Shown here: positions 1 to 9,330 of the stretch, piece by piece
Position numbering within the stretch: the first letter of the stretch is position 1
How the letters are laid out: each line of letters starts with the position of its first letter
DNA from: an uncultured Paracoccaceae bacterium
Lineage (GTDB): Bacteria > Pseudomonadota > Alphaproteobacteria > Rhodobacterales > Rhodobacteraceae
NCBI GenBank assembly: GCA_951812615.1
Contig: CATOSU010000005.1
Location: 179,322 to 243,321 of the forward strand
Direction: 5' to 3'
Length of the DNA stretch: 64,000 nt
The notes under the pieces: model-generated
What the model saw: the letters and a program-made list of their open reading frames with translations, nothing else
The model's database searches: none
What the model was told of the DNA's origin: nothing
Translations under genes and position numbers: made by a program

Positions 1-1188
1 GCGCCGCATCTCTATGACCGGCCGGCGCAGATTTATCTGGACGATACCGGTAGGGACTGGGTGGACAACCATCTGCGGTTCGGTCTGCTTTGCTGGGCGG
101 GTGCTGTCATCGGTCGTGACGGGGTTGATGGATGGCGCCCGGACGTGGTGCACGCGCATGACTGGCAGGCGGGGCTTGTGCCGGTTTTCCTCAGTCAGTT
201 TGACGAAGAGACGCCGCCTTGCGTCTTGACCATTCACAACATCGCATTTCAGGGCATTTTCCAGCCCTCGACCATGGGCGCCCTGGGCCTGAATCCCGCC
301 GGCTTTACCCAGGACGGGTTCGAGTATTTCGGCAATATCAGCTTCCTCAAGGGTGGGCTGGTGCAGGCCGACGAGATCACAACGGTCAGCCCGACCTATG
401 CCCGTGAACTCATGACGTCCGAGTTCGGCATGGGGCTGGAAGGGGTATTGCGGTCACGGCGTGACGATCTGAGCGGGATTCTGAACGGCATTGATACCGA
501 AATCTGGGATCCGGGGTCGGATCCGGCGCTGGCGCAGACGTACACAAGCCGCACCCTGAAACGTAAAGCCGCCAACAAAAGCGCGCTGCTCGAACGCTTT
601 GGCCTGTCGGGTGATGGAAGCGAGCCCTTGTTTTCAGTGATCAGCCGGCTGTCCGAGCAGAAGGGTCTGGATATCGCGTTGCAGGCCTTACCAGACGCGA
701 TCGAACGGGGCGCGCGCTTTGTGTTGCTGGGATCAGGCAGCGCAGAACTGGAAAAAGGGTTTGCCGAACTCGCCCAAAGATACCCCGACCGCGTTGGCGT
801 AGAGATCGGTTTTGACGAGGACCTCGCGCATTTGATCCAGGCGGGGGCCGACGCCACATTGGTGCCGTCGCGGTTTGAACCCTGCGGCCTGACCCAGTTA
901 TGCGCGATGCGCTATGGCACTTTGCCTGTCGTCTCCAAGACCGGGGGGCTGGCCGATACGGTGATCGATGCCAACGAGGCCGCTCTGGCAGCGGGCTGTG
1001 CGACGGGATTTCAATTTGCCCCGGTAACGGCGGAAAAGCTGTCTGACGCGCTGAGCCGCGCGATGGACCTCTACGCGGATCGCAGCGCGTGGCAAAAACA
1101 GATGCGAAATGCCATGAAGCATCCGGTTGGATGGGACAGTTCCGTGGCAAAGGTCGTGTCGCTTTATAGGGGCCTCGCCGGGTCGTAA
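1..1188 (+). CDS. glgA: Glycogen synthase, 5'-truncated by the window edge
   Basis: Transfers glucose from ADP-glucose to the growing alpha-1,4-glucan in the cytoplasm. The frame is open from base 1, so the start lies outside; about 395 of the roughly 480 residues usual for the family are visible. The first visible residues (APHLYDRP..YL) match the GlgA segment before the HAHDWQAGL motif near base 150, and the C-terminal GT5 signature KTGGLADTV lies near base 940. glgX starts 6 bases after the stop, so the two are surely co-transcribed. glgC, the usual ADP-glucose supplier, is not in the window and may lie just upstream. Confidence in identity is high. Confidence 0.95.
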   Translation, partial: APHLYDRPAQIYLDDTGRDWVDNHLRFGLLCWAGAVIGRDGVDGWRPDVVHAHDWQAGLVPVFLSQFDEETPPCVLTIHNIAFQGIFQPSTMGALGLNPAGFTQDGFEYFGNISFLKGGLVQADEITTVSPTYARELMTSEFGMGLEGVLRSRRDDLSGILNGIDTEIWDPGSDPALAQTYTSRTLKRKAANKSALLERFGLSGDGSEPLFSVISRLSEQKGLDIALQALPDAIERGARFVLLGSGSAELEKGFAELAQRYPDRVGVEIGFDEDLAHLIQAGADATLVPSRFEPCGLTQLCAMRYGTLPVVSKTGGLADTVIDANEAALAAGCATGFQFAPVTAEKLSDALSRAMDLYADRSAWQKQMRNAMKHPVGWDSSVAKVVSLYRGLAGS

Positions 1189-1194
1189 GAGAAC

Positions 1195-3291
1195 ATGCAG
1201 ATGGCAACCGGAAACAGCATTGTCGCAGGACGGCATTTTCCGCTTGGTGCGGTGTCTGACGGTCACGGCGTCAATTTCGCCGTGTTCTCTGAAAACGCGT
1301 CCCGGATCGAACTGTGCCTGTTCAGCCGCGACGGCAGCCGCGAGATCCGGCGCCTGACCCTGCCCGAACGCACCGGCGCGATCTGGCACGGCTATGTGCC
1401 GGGTCTCAAACCCGGGGATCTTTACGGGTTCCGTGCCCATGGCGCGTATGAGCCCGAACGCGGACACCGGTTCAACCCGGCCAAACTGTTGGTGGATCCT
1501 TATACGCGGGCTGTCCACGGCGCATGGGCAAACGGCCCCGAAACCCTGGGCTACGCAAGCGACAATATCGGTGGGCGTGACCGGCCCTGCCCAATCGACA
1601 GTGCGCCGTTCGTCCCGAAATCCGTTGTTCCCGACCAGGAAACCGGCTGGGACGGCGCGCCTTGGCCACGCAGACCATGGTCCGAAACGGTCATCTACGA
1701 GGCGCATGTCAAGGGGCTGACAAAGCGCATGCCGGGTGTGCCGGCGGACCTACGCGGTACATATGAAGCTCTGGGTTCGGATGCGGTCATCGAACATCTG
1801 AAAACGCTCGGGGTCACGGCTCTGGAACTTCTGCCGGTGCACGGGTTTCTGGATGACGGGTTCCTGACTGACCGCGGCCTGACGAACTACTGGGGTTACA
1901 ACAGCCTGACTTTTTTCGCGCTGGAACCGCGCTATTTCGGACCCAATGGTACGGAAGGCTTCCAAAAAGCTGTGGACCGGCTGCACCGTGCCGGGATCGA
2001 GGTGATCCTGGACGTGGTGTTCAACCACACCGCCGAAGGAGATCAGCGCGGTCCGACATTGTCCTTCAGGGGGTTGGACAACGCTTCGTACTATCATCTT
2101 CAGGCCGGAAATCCGCAGTACTACGTCAACGACACCGGCTGCGGGAACACGATGAATATCAGTCACCCTTTCACGTTGAGAATGGTGCTGGACGCTTTGC
2201 GTTACTGGGTGTCGGTCATGGGGGTGGACGGGTTCCGGTTTGATCTGGCGACGACCTTGGGGCGCGAAGCGCACGGTTTCGACCAATGGGGCGGTTTTTT
2301 CGACGCAATCCGTCAGGATCCGGTGTTGTGCCAGTGCAAGTTGATTGCCGAACCATGGGACATCGGGCCAGGGGGATACCAACTGGGGGCCTTCCCCGCC
2401 GATTGGGGAGAGTGGAACGACAAGTTTCGCGATGCCGCCCGCCGCTTCTGGCGTGGCGATGCTCACTCGGCACAAGAACTTGCCGGTGTTTTTCTGGGAT
2501 CGGCCGCGGTTTTTGACCATCCCGGGCGCAGGACGTTCAGTTCGGTCAATTTCGTTGCGGCGCATGACGGCTTCACGCTGGCCGACGTGACGCGCTACAA
2601 CGGGAAGCACAACGAAGCCAACGGCGAAAACGGTGCTGATGGCCATGGGCACAACTACTCTGACAATTGTGGGGTCGAGGGGGACACGATCGATCCGACA
2701 ATTCTAAACCGTCGGGCATTGCGGGCCCGCAATCTGTTGGCGACACTCCTGTTGTCGCAGGGCACACCGATGGTATTGGCCGGCGACGAGATCGGCCAGA
2801 CCCAGCACGGCAACAACAATACCTATTGCCAGGACAACGAGACCAGCTGGATCGACTGGCCCAATGCTGATCCGGATTTGCTGGCCTTTGCCCGCAAGCT
2901 GATTGCTTTGCGGCGGGACAATCCCGTTCTCAGGCAGGGCAATTTTCTGCATGGCCATTTGCGCGACGACGGGTTTCCGGATGTGGCATGGTCGAGCTTT
3001 GACGGTGGCGCAATGAACTGGCGGGACCCGATGCTGGATGGGTTCTGCCTGCAATTGCGCGGTTGTGCCGAAGGCGCGGCATCGGTGCCGGGTTCGGCTC
3101 TGATCGTTGTGAACGGAGGCGATGCGACAAGACAGCTTGTCCTGCCCGACGCCGGAGCCGGCATGATCTGGGAGCGTGCGCTCGATACTGCCAAACCAAA
3201 CGCGGACATTGAACGCATGACCAGGCGCGTACGCATGCCGGTTTCGGCCCATTCCGTCGTTCTGTTTGTCGGCAGAAAGGTCGCGGAATGA
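1195..3291 (+). CDS. glgX: Glycogen debranching enzyme GlgX
   Basis: GH13 isoamylase-type enzyme that hydrolyses alpha-1,6 branches of phosphorylase-limited glycogen. 698 residues, normal for GlgX. An N-terminal CBM48-like domain (about residues 10-110, with GVNFAVFSENA) precedes the catalytic barrel. The catalytic acids are visible as the nucleophile Asp in GFRFDLATTLGR (about residue 350), the acid Glu in LIAEPWDIG (about 385) and the transition-state Asp in VAAHDGFTL (about 456). The proposed start has only a weak purine-rich ribosome site (aagaga). The stop overlaps the next start as ATGA, which implies translational coupling to malQ. Confidence 0.95.
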   Translation: MQMATGNSIVAGRHFPLGAVSDGHGVNFAVFSENASRIELCLFSRDGSREIRRLTLPERTGAIWHGYVPGLKPGDLYGFRAHGAYEPERGHRFNPAKLLVDPYTRAVHGAWANGPETLGYASDNIGGRDRPCPIDSAPFVPKSVVPDQETGWDGAPWPRRPWSETVIYEAHVKGLTKRMPGVPADLRGTYEALGSDAVIEHLKTLGVTALELLPVHGFLDDGFLTDRGLTNYWGYNSLTFFALEPRYFGPNGTEGFQKAVDRLHRAGIEVILDVVFNHTAEGDQRGPTLSFRGLDNASYYHLQAGNPQYYVNDTGCGNTMNISHPFTLRMVLDALRYWVSVMGVDGFRFDLATTLGREAHGFDQWGGFFDAIRQDPVLCQCKLIAEPWDIGPGGYQLGAFPADWGEWNDKFRDAARRFWRGDAHSAQELAGVFLGSAAVFDHPGRRTFSSVNFVAAHDGFTLADVTRYNGKHNEANGENGADGHGHNYSDNCGVEGDTIDPTILNRRALRARNLLATLLLSQGTPMVLAGDEIGQTQHGNNNTYCQDNETSWIDWPNADPDLLAFARKLIALRRDNPVLRQGNFLHGHLRDDGFPDVAWSSFDGGAMNWRDPMLDGFCLQLRGCAEGAASVPGSALIVVNGGDATRQLVLPDAGAGMIWERALDTAKPNADIERMTRRVRMPVSAHSVVLFVGRKVAE

Positions 3292-5291
3292 CCGATTGGA
3301 TTGCCGAGCTTTGCCGTCACGTCGGTATCATCGCCGAGTACCGCGGGTTTCACGGCCAGCACATATCCGTGTCGCCCGAGACCCGGAACGCCGTGTTGGC
3401 GGCCATGGGATACGGTGTGGAAAGTGAGGGTGAGGCACGCGCGCTTTTGGACCACCTACAAGAGGCCGATGTCGAGCATCCTGCCTGCCCCGAAGTTGTC
3501 TTGGAAGCAGGGCGCGCAGCATCGGTTGAGCTGTCGCGGACAATGAGCTGGGCTGTCGAAGCCGAGGGCAGTGCCGAAGTTCTGGCCAGCGGGCAAGCTT
3601 CGCAACGGATCGATCTGCCGCCTTTGCCGATGGGTATTCACCGGTTGGTTCTGACGCAAAACACCAGCGATTGGGTGACGTGGATACTGGCCCGTCCGGA
3701 ACACGCTGTTTCACTGGCAGACCGCACAGGCGAAAGGCTGGTATGGGGTGTGACGACTGCTCTTTATGGTTTGACGGATGGTGGCAGGGTGCCGATCGGC
3801 AACTACGACCTTCTTGGCGATTACGGTGCGGCGATGGCGGCGCACGGGGCCGACTTTATCGGGATCAACCCTGTTCACGCCATGGGACGCTGCCGGCCTG
3901 ATGGTGTGGTCAGTCCCTATTCGCCCAGCCATCGGGAGTTCCTGAATACGTGGCATGTGCGCGGCGTGGCGCGCCAGGGTATCCGCCAAGGAGCACAGAT
4001 TGACTATCCCGCGGCCCTGACCGCAAACGAACGGGACTTGCGAGCCGGTTTTGATCGTTTTCAGAATTTACCGGGCGGCACGCCCGAGCGGCGCTCATAC
4101 GAGACTTTCAGACAGGCCCGGGGCAGCGCATTGCAGGATTATGCGTTGTTCGAGGTTCTTGCCGCACGATATGGCCCGGATTGGCGCGACTGGCCTGTTG
4201 TGTACCGTGATCACAAGTCTGAAGCAATTGAGATGTTTCGCAAGAACCATCTGGAATCACTGGACTTTGTGAAGTGGGCGCAATGGCAGGCGGATTGCCA
4301 GATCGGCTATGCCCAAGAACGTATACTGCGTGCCGGAATGCGCATCGGGCTGTATCTTGATCTTGCCGTCGGTCCGCGGCTGGGCGGGGCAGAGACATGG
4401 GCCGAAGCGTCAGACCTTGTCACTGGCGCCACATTGGGCGCGCCGCCTGATCCTCTGTCGCCTGTCGGTCAAAGCTGGGGATTGGCGCCGTTGTCCCCAG
4501 TGGCCTGCCGGGAGCGTGGCTATGCCGGTTTCGCGCGGCTTCTTGGAGCGGTGATGCGCCATGCAGGCATGATCCGGATCGATCACGTGCTTGGTCTGAT
4601 GCGCAGCTTCTGGATTCCCGAAGGCGGCAAAGAAGGCGCCTATGTGAGTTATCCGATTGATGCGCTGCTCGCCGTGGTTGCGATCGAAAGCGCGCGCAAC
4701 GGGGCGATCGTGATTGGCGAGGATCTGGGTCTCGTGCCCGAAGGACTGCGAGAGAAGCTGGCCGCATCGGGGATCTACGGAATGGAAATCCTGCAATTCC
4801 TGCGTAATGACGCCGGCGGCTTTGAAGACACAGCGCATATCCGGCAAAAGGCGATATGTGCTTTTGCGACCCATGACACGCCAACGATCAATGGCTTTTT
4901 CGCGGCAGAGGACGCACGTCTTCACGCCGGGATGGGGGCACTCGACGAGGTGACCCATGAACAAATTCGGACAGACAGGAAGAAGGCGCGGGAAACGCTA
5001 GGGAACGGGGCAGCGGTCGATGTAATTCACCGAAGGCTGGCCAAGGCCGGATCCGAAATGGTGGCGGTTCAGCTTGACGATATGGCCGGGCTGCTGAGCC
5101 AGCAGAACCTGCCGGGCACCATCGATGAACACCCCAACTGGCGCCAGGTCGCGCCTTTTGCGGTCAAGGATATTGAGAATTCAACAGGTTTAGTCCGGCT
5201 TGCCGCTGATATGGCGCGCGCGGGCCGTGCAAACCCAGCCAAAACGGAGGAGGACCATGACCTTCCTGACTGTACAAACCTCACCCATTGA
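3288..5291 (+). CDS. malQ: 4-alpha-glucanotransferase (amylomaltase)
   Basis: GH77 disproportionating enzyme that rearranges the maltodextrins released by GlgX and GlgP. 667 residues. The N-terminal region to about residue 140 is the accessory domain found in proteobacterial MalQ. Family motifs are clear: RIDHVLGL with the nucleophile Asp (about residue 428), VIGEDLGLVP with the catalytic Glu (about 478) and ATHDTPTINGF with the third Asp (about 530). The ATG shares bases with the glgX stop. Its last 35 bases overlap the start of pgm, so expression of the two is tied together. Confidence 0.93.
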   Translation: MTDWIAELCRHVGIIAEYRGFHGQHISVSPETRNAVLAAMGYGVESEGEARALLDHLQEADVEHPACPEVVLEAGRAASVELSRTMSWAVEAEGSAEVLASGQASQRIDLPPLPMGIHRLVLTQNTSDWVTWILARPEHAVSLADRTGERLVWGVTTALYGLTDGGRVPIGNYDLLGDYGAAMAAHGADFIGINPVHAMGRCRPDGVVSPYSPSHREFLNTWHVRGVARQGIRQGAQIDYPAALTANERDLRAGFDRFQNLPGGTPERRSYETFRQARGSALQDYALFEVLAARYGPDWRDWPVVYRDHKSEAIEMFRKNHLESLDFVKWAQWQADCQIGYAQERILRAGMRIGLYLDLAVGPRLGGAETWAEASDLVTGATLGAPPDPLSPVGQSWGLAPLSPVACRERGYAGFARLLGAVMRHAGMIRIDHVLGLMRSFWIPEGGKEGAYVSYPIDALLAVVAIESARNGAIVIGEDLGLVPEGLREKLAASGIYGMEILQFLRNDAGGFEDTAHIRQKAICAFATHDTPTINGFFAAEDARLHAGMGALDEVTHEQIRTDRKKARETLGNGAAVDVIHRRLAKAGSEMVAVQLDDMAGLLSQQNLPGTIDEHPNWRQVAPFAVKDIENSTGLVRLAADMARAGRANPAKTEEDHDLPDCTNLTH

Positions 5292-6888
5292 AGGACAAAA
5301 ACCCGGAACTTCGGGGCTGCGCAAGAAAACGGCGGTTTTTCGCGAACCCGGTTATCTCGAGAATTTCGTGCAATGCGTATTCGACGGGACAGGCGGCGCG
5401 GCTGGCAAAACCTATGTGGTCGGCGGTGACGGGCGATTTTTCAATACAGAGGCGATCGGCACAATCATACGAATGGCGGCCGCAAACGGCGCAAAACGGC
5501 TGATCGTCGGTCAAAACGGCATCCTTTCGACACCGGCCGTGTCCAATCTCATTCGTAAGAACGGGACCGATGGCGGGATCATCCTGTCGGCCAGTCACAA
5601 TCCCGGTGGCGAAAACGGCGATTTCGGTGTCAAATTCAACGCCGCCAATGGTGGCCCTGCGCCGGAGAAAATCACAGACGCGATTTTTGCCCGGACGCAA
5701 GGGATCAGCGAATACCGGATTGCCCCTGATGACGCCGGAGATGTTTCGACCATCGGCAACTACAGGCTCGGCGACTTGCAGGTCGATGTGATCGACCCGG
5801 TGGCCGACTACGAAGAGCTGATGCGTGCCCTGTTTGATTTCGACGCAATTCGCGAGATGTTCGAAGGGGGATTCCGTATCTGTTTCGACGCGATGCATGC
5901 GGTAACTGGCCCTTATGCAAAACAGATCCTCGAAGGCACGCTCGCCGCCGCACCGGGATCAGTGATCAACGCCGTGCCCAGCCCTGATTTCGGTGGTGGC
6001 CACCCCGATCCAAATCCGGTCTGGGCCAGCGAACTTGTCGCGATCATGAGCGGTGAAAGAGCGCCCGATTTCGGTGCGGCTTCGGATGGGGATGGCGACC
6101 GCAACATGATCATGGGAAAGGATGCTTTCGTATCGCCTTCGGACAGCCTGGCGTTGTTGACGGCCTATGCCCATCATGCTCCGGCCTATTCCGGTGGTCT
6201 TTCCGGTGTGGCCCGTTCGATGCCTACAAGTCAAGCCGTCGATATCGTGGCCGAACGTCTGGGCATCCCCTGCTACGAAACACCGACCGGGTGGAAGTTC
6301 TTCGGCAATCTGCTCGATGCCGGAAAGGTCACAGTCTGCGGTGAAGAAAGCGCTGGCACGGGTTCGGATCACGTCCGAGAAAAAGATGGGCTGTGGGCAG
6401 TGCTGCTGTGGTTGAATATTCTGGCCCGGGATGGTCGTGATATTGTCCAATTGCGCCGCGACCACTGGCGTAGCTTTGGGCGCAACTACTATTCGCGCCA
6501 CGACTTTGAAGAGATCCCGACCGAAGCGGCCAATGCCTTGATGAATGCCCTGCGGAGACGGTTGGGAACGCTTGCCGGAGCCCGGGTGGCAGGGCTGACC
6601 GTCAATGAGGCAGACGATTTTGCCTATGCCGATCCGGTGGATAACAGCCTGACCGAACACCAGGGCGTGCGGATCCTTTTCCAAGGCGGCGCGCGCGTGG
6701 TGCTGCGCCTTTCCGGGACAGGCACGCAAGGCGCAACGCTGCGGGTCTACCTGGGACGCTATGAAGGACCCGGCGGCGATCACGGGCAGGAGGTGCAAGC
6801 GGCATTGTCTCCGGTGATCGAGGCCGTGGAACGCATTGCCGACATCACCAAACACACTGGCCGGAACAAGGCCGATATCATCACCTGA
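5257..6888 (+). CDS. pgm: Phosphoglucomutase (alpha-D-glucose)
   Basis: Interconverts glucose-1-phosphate and glucose-6-phosphate, linking glycogen to central metabolism. 543 residues from the ATG at 5257, chosen because a strong GGAGGAGG ribosome site lies at 5246-5253; the frame is open further upstream inside malQ, but no better start is seen. The phosphoserine loop is LSASHNPGG (about residue 113), the metal loop DGDGDR (about 280) and the sugar-binding loop GEESAGTGSDH (about 365). The start lies 35 bases inside malQ, so the ribosome site is within malQ coding sequence. Confidence 0.95.
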   Translation: MTFLTVQTSPIEGQKPGTSGLRKKTAVFREPGYLENFVQCVFDGTGGAAGKTYVVGGDGRFFNTEAIGTIIRMAAANGAKRLIVGQNGILSTPAVSNLIRKNGTDGGIILSASHNPGGENGDFGVKFNAANGGPAPEKITDAIFARTQGISEYRIAPDDAGDVSTIGNYRLGDLQVDVIDPVADYEELMRALFDFDAIREMFEGGFRICFDAMHAVTGPYAKQILEGTLAAAPGSVINAVPSPDFGGGHPDPNPVWASELVAIMSGERAPDFGAASDGDGDRNMIMGKDAFVSPSDSLALLTAYAHHAPAYSGGLSGVARSMPTSQAVDIVAERLGIPCYETPTGWKFFGNLLDAGKVTVCGEESAGTGSDHVREKDGLWAVLLWLNILARDGRDIVQLRRDHWRSFGRNYYSRHDFEEIPTEAANALMNALRRRLGTLAGARVAGLTVNEADDFAYADPVDNSLTEHQGVRILFQGGARVVLRLSGTGTQGATLRVYLGRYEGPGGDHGQEVQAALSPVIEAVERIADITKHTGRNKADIIT

Positions 6889-6918
6889 CCCCGGCGTCAG
6901 CAGAAGCGAACAGAAAAC

Positions 6919-9330
6919 GTGACGGATAAGACCATGAAAGATTTCAAGGATTCAGGCACACTTGCCGGGGCGATAAACTATCACCTCGCGCACACGGTGG
7001 GCAAGACGCCTGATGCAGCGTCGATCACCGACTGGCGTCTGGCCCTGTCGCGCGCCGTGCGCGACAAGCTGATCGCCCCCTGGTTCGAGGCAACGCGTCG
7101 AACTTATGCCAAGGACAACAAACGGGTTTATTACCTGTCGATGGAGTTCCTTCTGGGCCGCATTCTGGAAGATGCGGTCAACAACCTTGGTCTCGAGGAC
7201 GAGGCGCGCAGGGCTCTGGCCGGGTATGGCATCGATTTCGCGGACGTGGTCAGCGACGAGCCCGACGCGGCCTTGGGCAATGGCGGATTGGGGCGTCTTG
7301 CGGCCTGTTTCCTTGATAGCCTGTCCTGCCTGGGCATCCCGGCCTATGGCTATGGCATCCGCTACGCACACGGGTTGTTCCAGCAATCCTTTGACGATGG
7401 TCAGCAGATCGAAATGGCCGAGGACTGGCTGCGCCATCAGCACAATTGGGAATTCGAGCGCGCCGAATGCCTCTATGATATCGGTTTTGGCGGCGAGGTT
7501 GCGGAGACCGGCGGTAAGGCGGTCTGGAATCCAACGGATCTCGTGAGTGCGCAGGCCTATGACACACCGGTGCCGGGATGGCGCGCGGAATGGACAAACA
7601 CCCTGCGTCTGTGGGCGGCAAAACCCAAGAAGATCTTCGATCTGGAGCCGTTCAACCGGGGAGAATACATGGAGGCAGCTGCCCCCGAGGTGCTGGCCGA
7701 AACGATCAGCCGGGTGCTTTACCCTGATGACAGCACCGAGATCGGCAAGTCGCTGCGACTGAAACAGGAATATTTCTTTACCGCGGCCTCGCTTCAGGAC
7801 CTCCTGCGCCGATTCCTGACCCACAATGGCGATCTGCGGGCTTTGCCGAGCAAGGTGGCGATCCAGATGAACGACACCCATCCCGCAATCGCCGGGCCGG
7901 AGTTGGTCCGGCTTCTGGTCGACGGGCACGGGATCGGCTTCGACGAGGCGTTCGACATTGCCCGCGGCACACTGAATTACACCAATCACACGCTTTTGCC
8001 CGAAGCGCTCGAGGCGTGGGACACGCGGCTGATGGCCGAAACCCTGCCGCGCCACATGCAGCTGATCGAGCGGATCGATGAGCGGTTGCGCAAGGATGCA
8101 AAGGGCAAAGCCTCGGTTGGCATAGTTGAGAGCGGCAAGGTCAACATGGGCACGCTGGCATTTGCTTGCGCCAACCGTGTGAACGGGGTGTCGGCTTTGC
8201 ACACTGATCTGATGAAACAGACAGTGTTCAGCGATCTGCATCATGTGTTTCCCGACCGTATCCTGAACCAGACCAACGGCGTGACACCGCGCCGTTGGCT
8301 GCACGGCTGTAACCCGGGGCTGCGGGGCCTGCTGAACAAAACCATTGGCAACGACTGGGTCTGTGACCTCGAACAGCTCGCCAAGATCGCGCCGCTGGCC
8401 GATGACGAGGCTTTCCGGGCGCGTTTCATGCAGGTGAAACAGGACAACAAGCTGAAGCTGACCGAATGGGTCAGCGATCGGATGGGCATCCGGATTTCTC
8501 CCGACGCCATGTTCGACGTACAGATCAAACGCATCCACGAATATAAGCGCCAGCTTATGAATGCGCTTGAAACCGCGGCCCTGGCCAATGCCATTCGCCG
8601 TGACCCGGATGCCGGCTGGGTCCCACGGGTGAAGTTTTTCGGCGGAAAGGCGGCCCCGGCCTATCTCGATGCCAAGAACATCATCCGGCTGATCAATGAT
8701 ATCGCTGTGTCGATCAAGAATGACCCGGTGATCGGTGACCGGCTCAAGGTTGTCTATCCCCCCAATTACAATGTCTCGATGGCGGAAATCCTGATCCCGG
8801 CAGCGGACTTGTCCGAGCAGATCTCGACCGCCGGCAAAGAGGCATCGGGCACCGGCAACATGAAATTCGCTCTGAACGGGGCCGTGACCATCGGCACGCT
8901 GGATGGCGCCAACGTGGAAATTCGCGACCATGTGGGCGACGCCAACATCTACATTTTCGGCATGACCGCCGAGGAGGTGCAGGATGCGCGCGAAGGCTAT
9001 GACACACAGGCATATATCGACCAAAGCCCGATCCTGACCGAGGTAATCGACCAGATCCGGGAAGGGTTCTATTCCCCGGGCGAACCAACCCGCCACTGGC
9101 CCGTGCTCGAAAAGCTGCTGCGCGATGACTATTTCATGGTCGCGGCCGATTTCGATGCCTACTGGACAGCCCAGAGAAATGTCGACCAGGGCTTTGCTGA
9201 TAAGGAGGCCTGGGCCCGCATGGCGGTTCTGAACACCGCACATTCGGGCTGGTTCTCGTCCGATCGCACCATCCGGGGTTATGCCAGCGAGATTTGGGGA
9301 GTCGACTCTTTGACAGGAGCAGAAAAATGA
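6919..9330 (+). CDS. glgP: Glycogen phosphorylase
   Basis: GT35 enzyme that releases glucose-1-phosphate from glycogen ends using pyridoxal phosphate. 803 residues from a GTG at 6919; an ATG five codons later (6934) is an equally good start, since neither has a strong ribosome site. The N-terminal signature YYLSMEFLLGR (about residue 75) and the PLP-lysine motif EASGTGNMKFALNG (about 645) are intact. Its TGA overlaps the glgB ATG by ATGA. The position between pgm and glgB fits the degradation branch. Confidence 0.95.
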   Translation: MTDKTMKDFKDSGTLAGAINYHLAHTVGKTPDAASITDWRLALSRAVRDKLIAPWFEATRRTYAKDNKRVYYLSMEFLLGRILEDAVNNLGLEDEARRALAGYGIDFADVVSDEPDAALGNGGLGRLAACFLDSLSCLGIPAYGYGIRYAHGLFQQSFDDGQQIEMAEDWLRHQHNWEFERAECLYDIGFGGEVAETGGKAVWNPTDLVSAQAYDTPVPGWRAEWTNTLRLWAAKPKKIFDLEPFNRGEYMEAAAPEVLAETISRVLYPDDSTEIGKSLRLKQEYFFTAASLQDLLRRFLTHNGDLRALPSKVAIQMNDTHPAIAGPELVRLLVDGHGIGFDEAFDIARGTLNYTNHTLLPEALEAWDTRLMAETLPRHMQLIERIDERLRKDAKGKASVGIVESGKVNMGTLAFACANRVNGVSALHTDLMKQTVFSDLHHVFPDRILNQTNGVTPRRWLHGCNPGLRGLLNKTIGNDWVCDLEQLAKIAPLADDEAFRARFMQVKQDNKLKLTEWVSDRMGIRISPDAMFDVQIKRIHEYKRQLMNALETAALANAIRRDPDAGWVPRVKFFGGKAAPAYLDAKNIIRLINDIAVSIKNDPVIGDRLKVVYPPNYNVSMAEILIPAADLSEQISTAGKEASGTGNMKFALNGAVTIGTLDGANVEIRDHVGDANIYIFGMTAEEVQDAREGYDTQAYIDQSPILTEVIDQIREGFYSPGEPTRHWPVLEKLLRDDYFMVAADFDAYWTAQRNVDQGFADKEAWARMAVLNTAHSGWFSSDRTIRGYASEIWGVDSLTGAEK

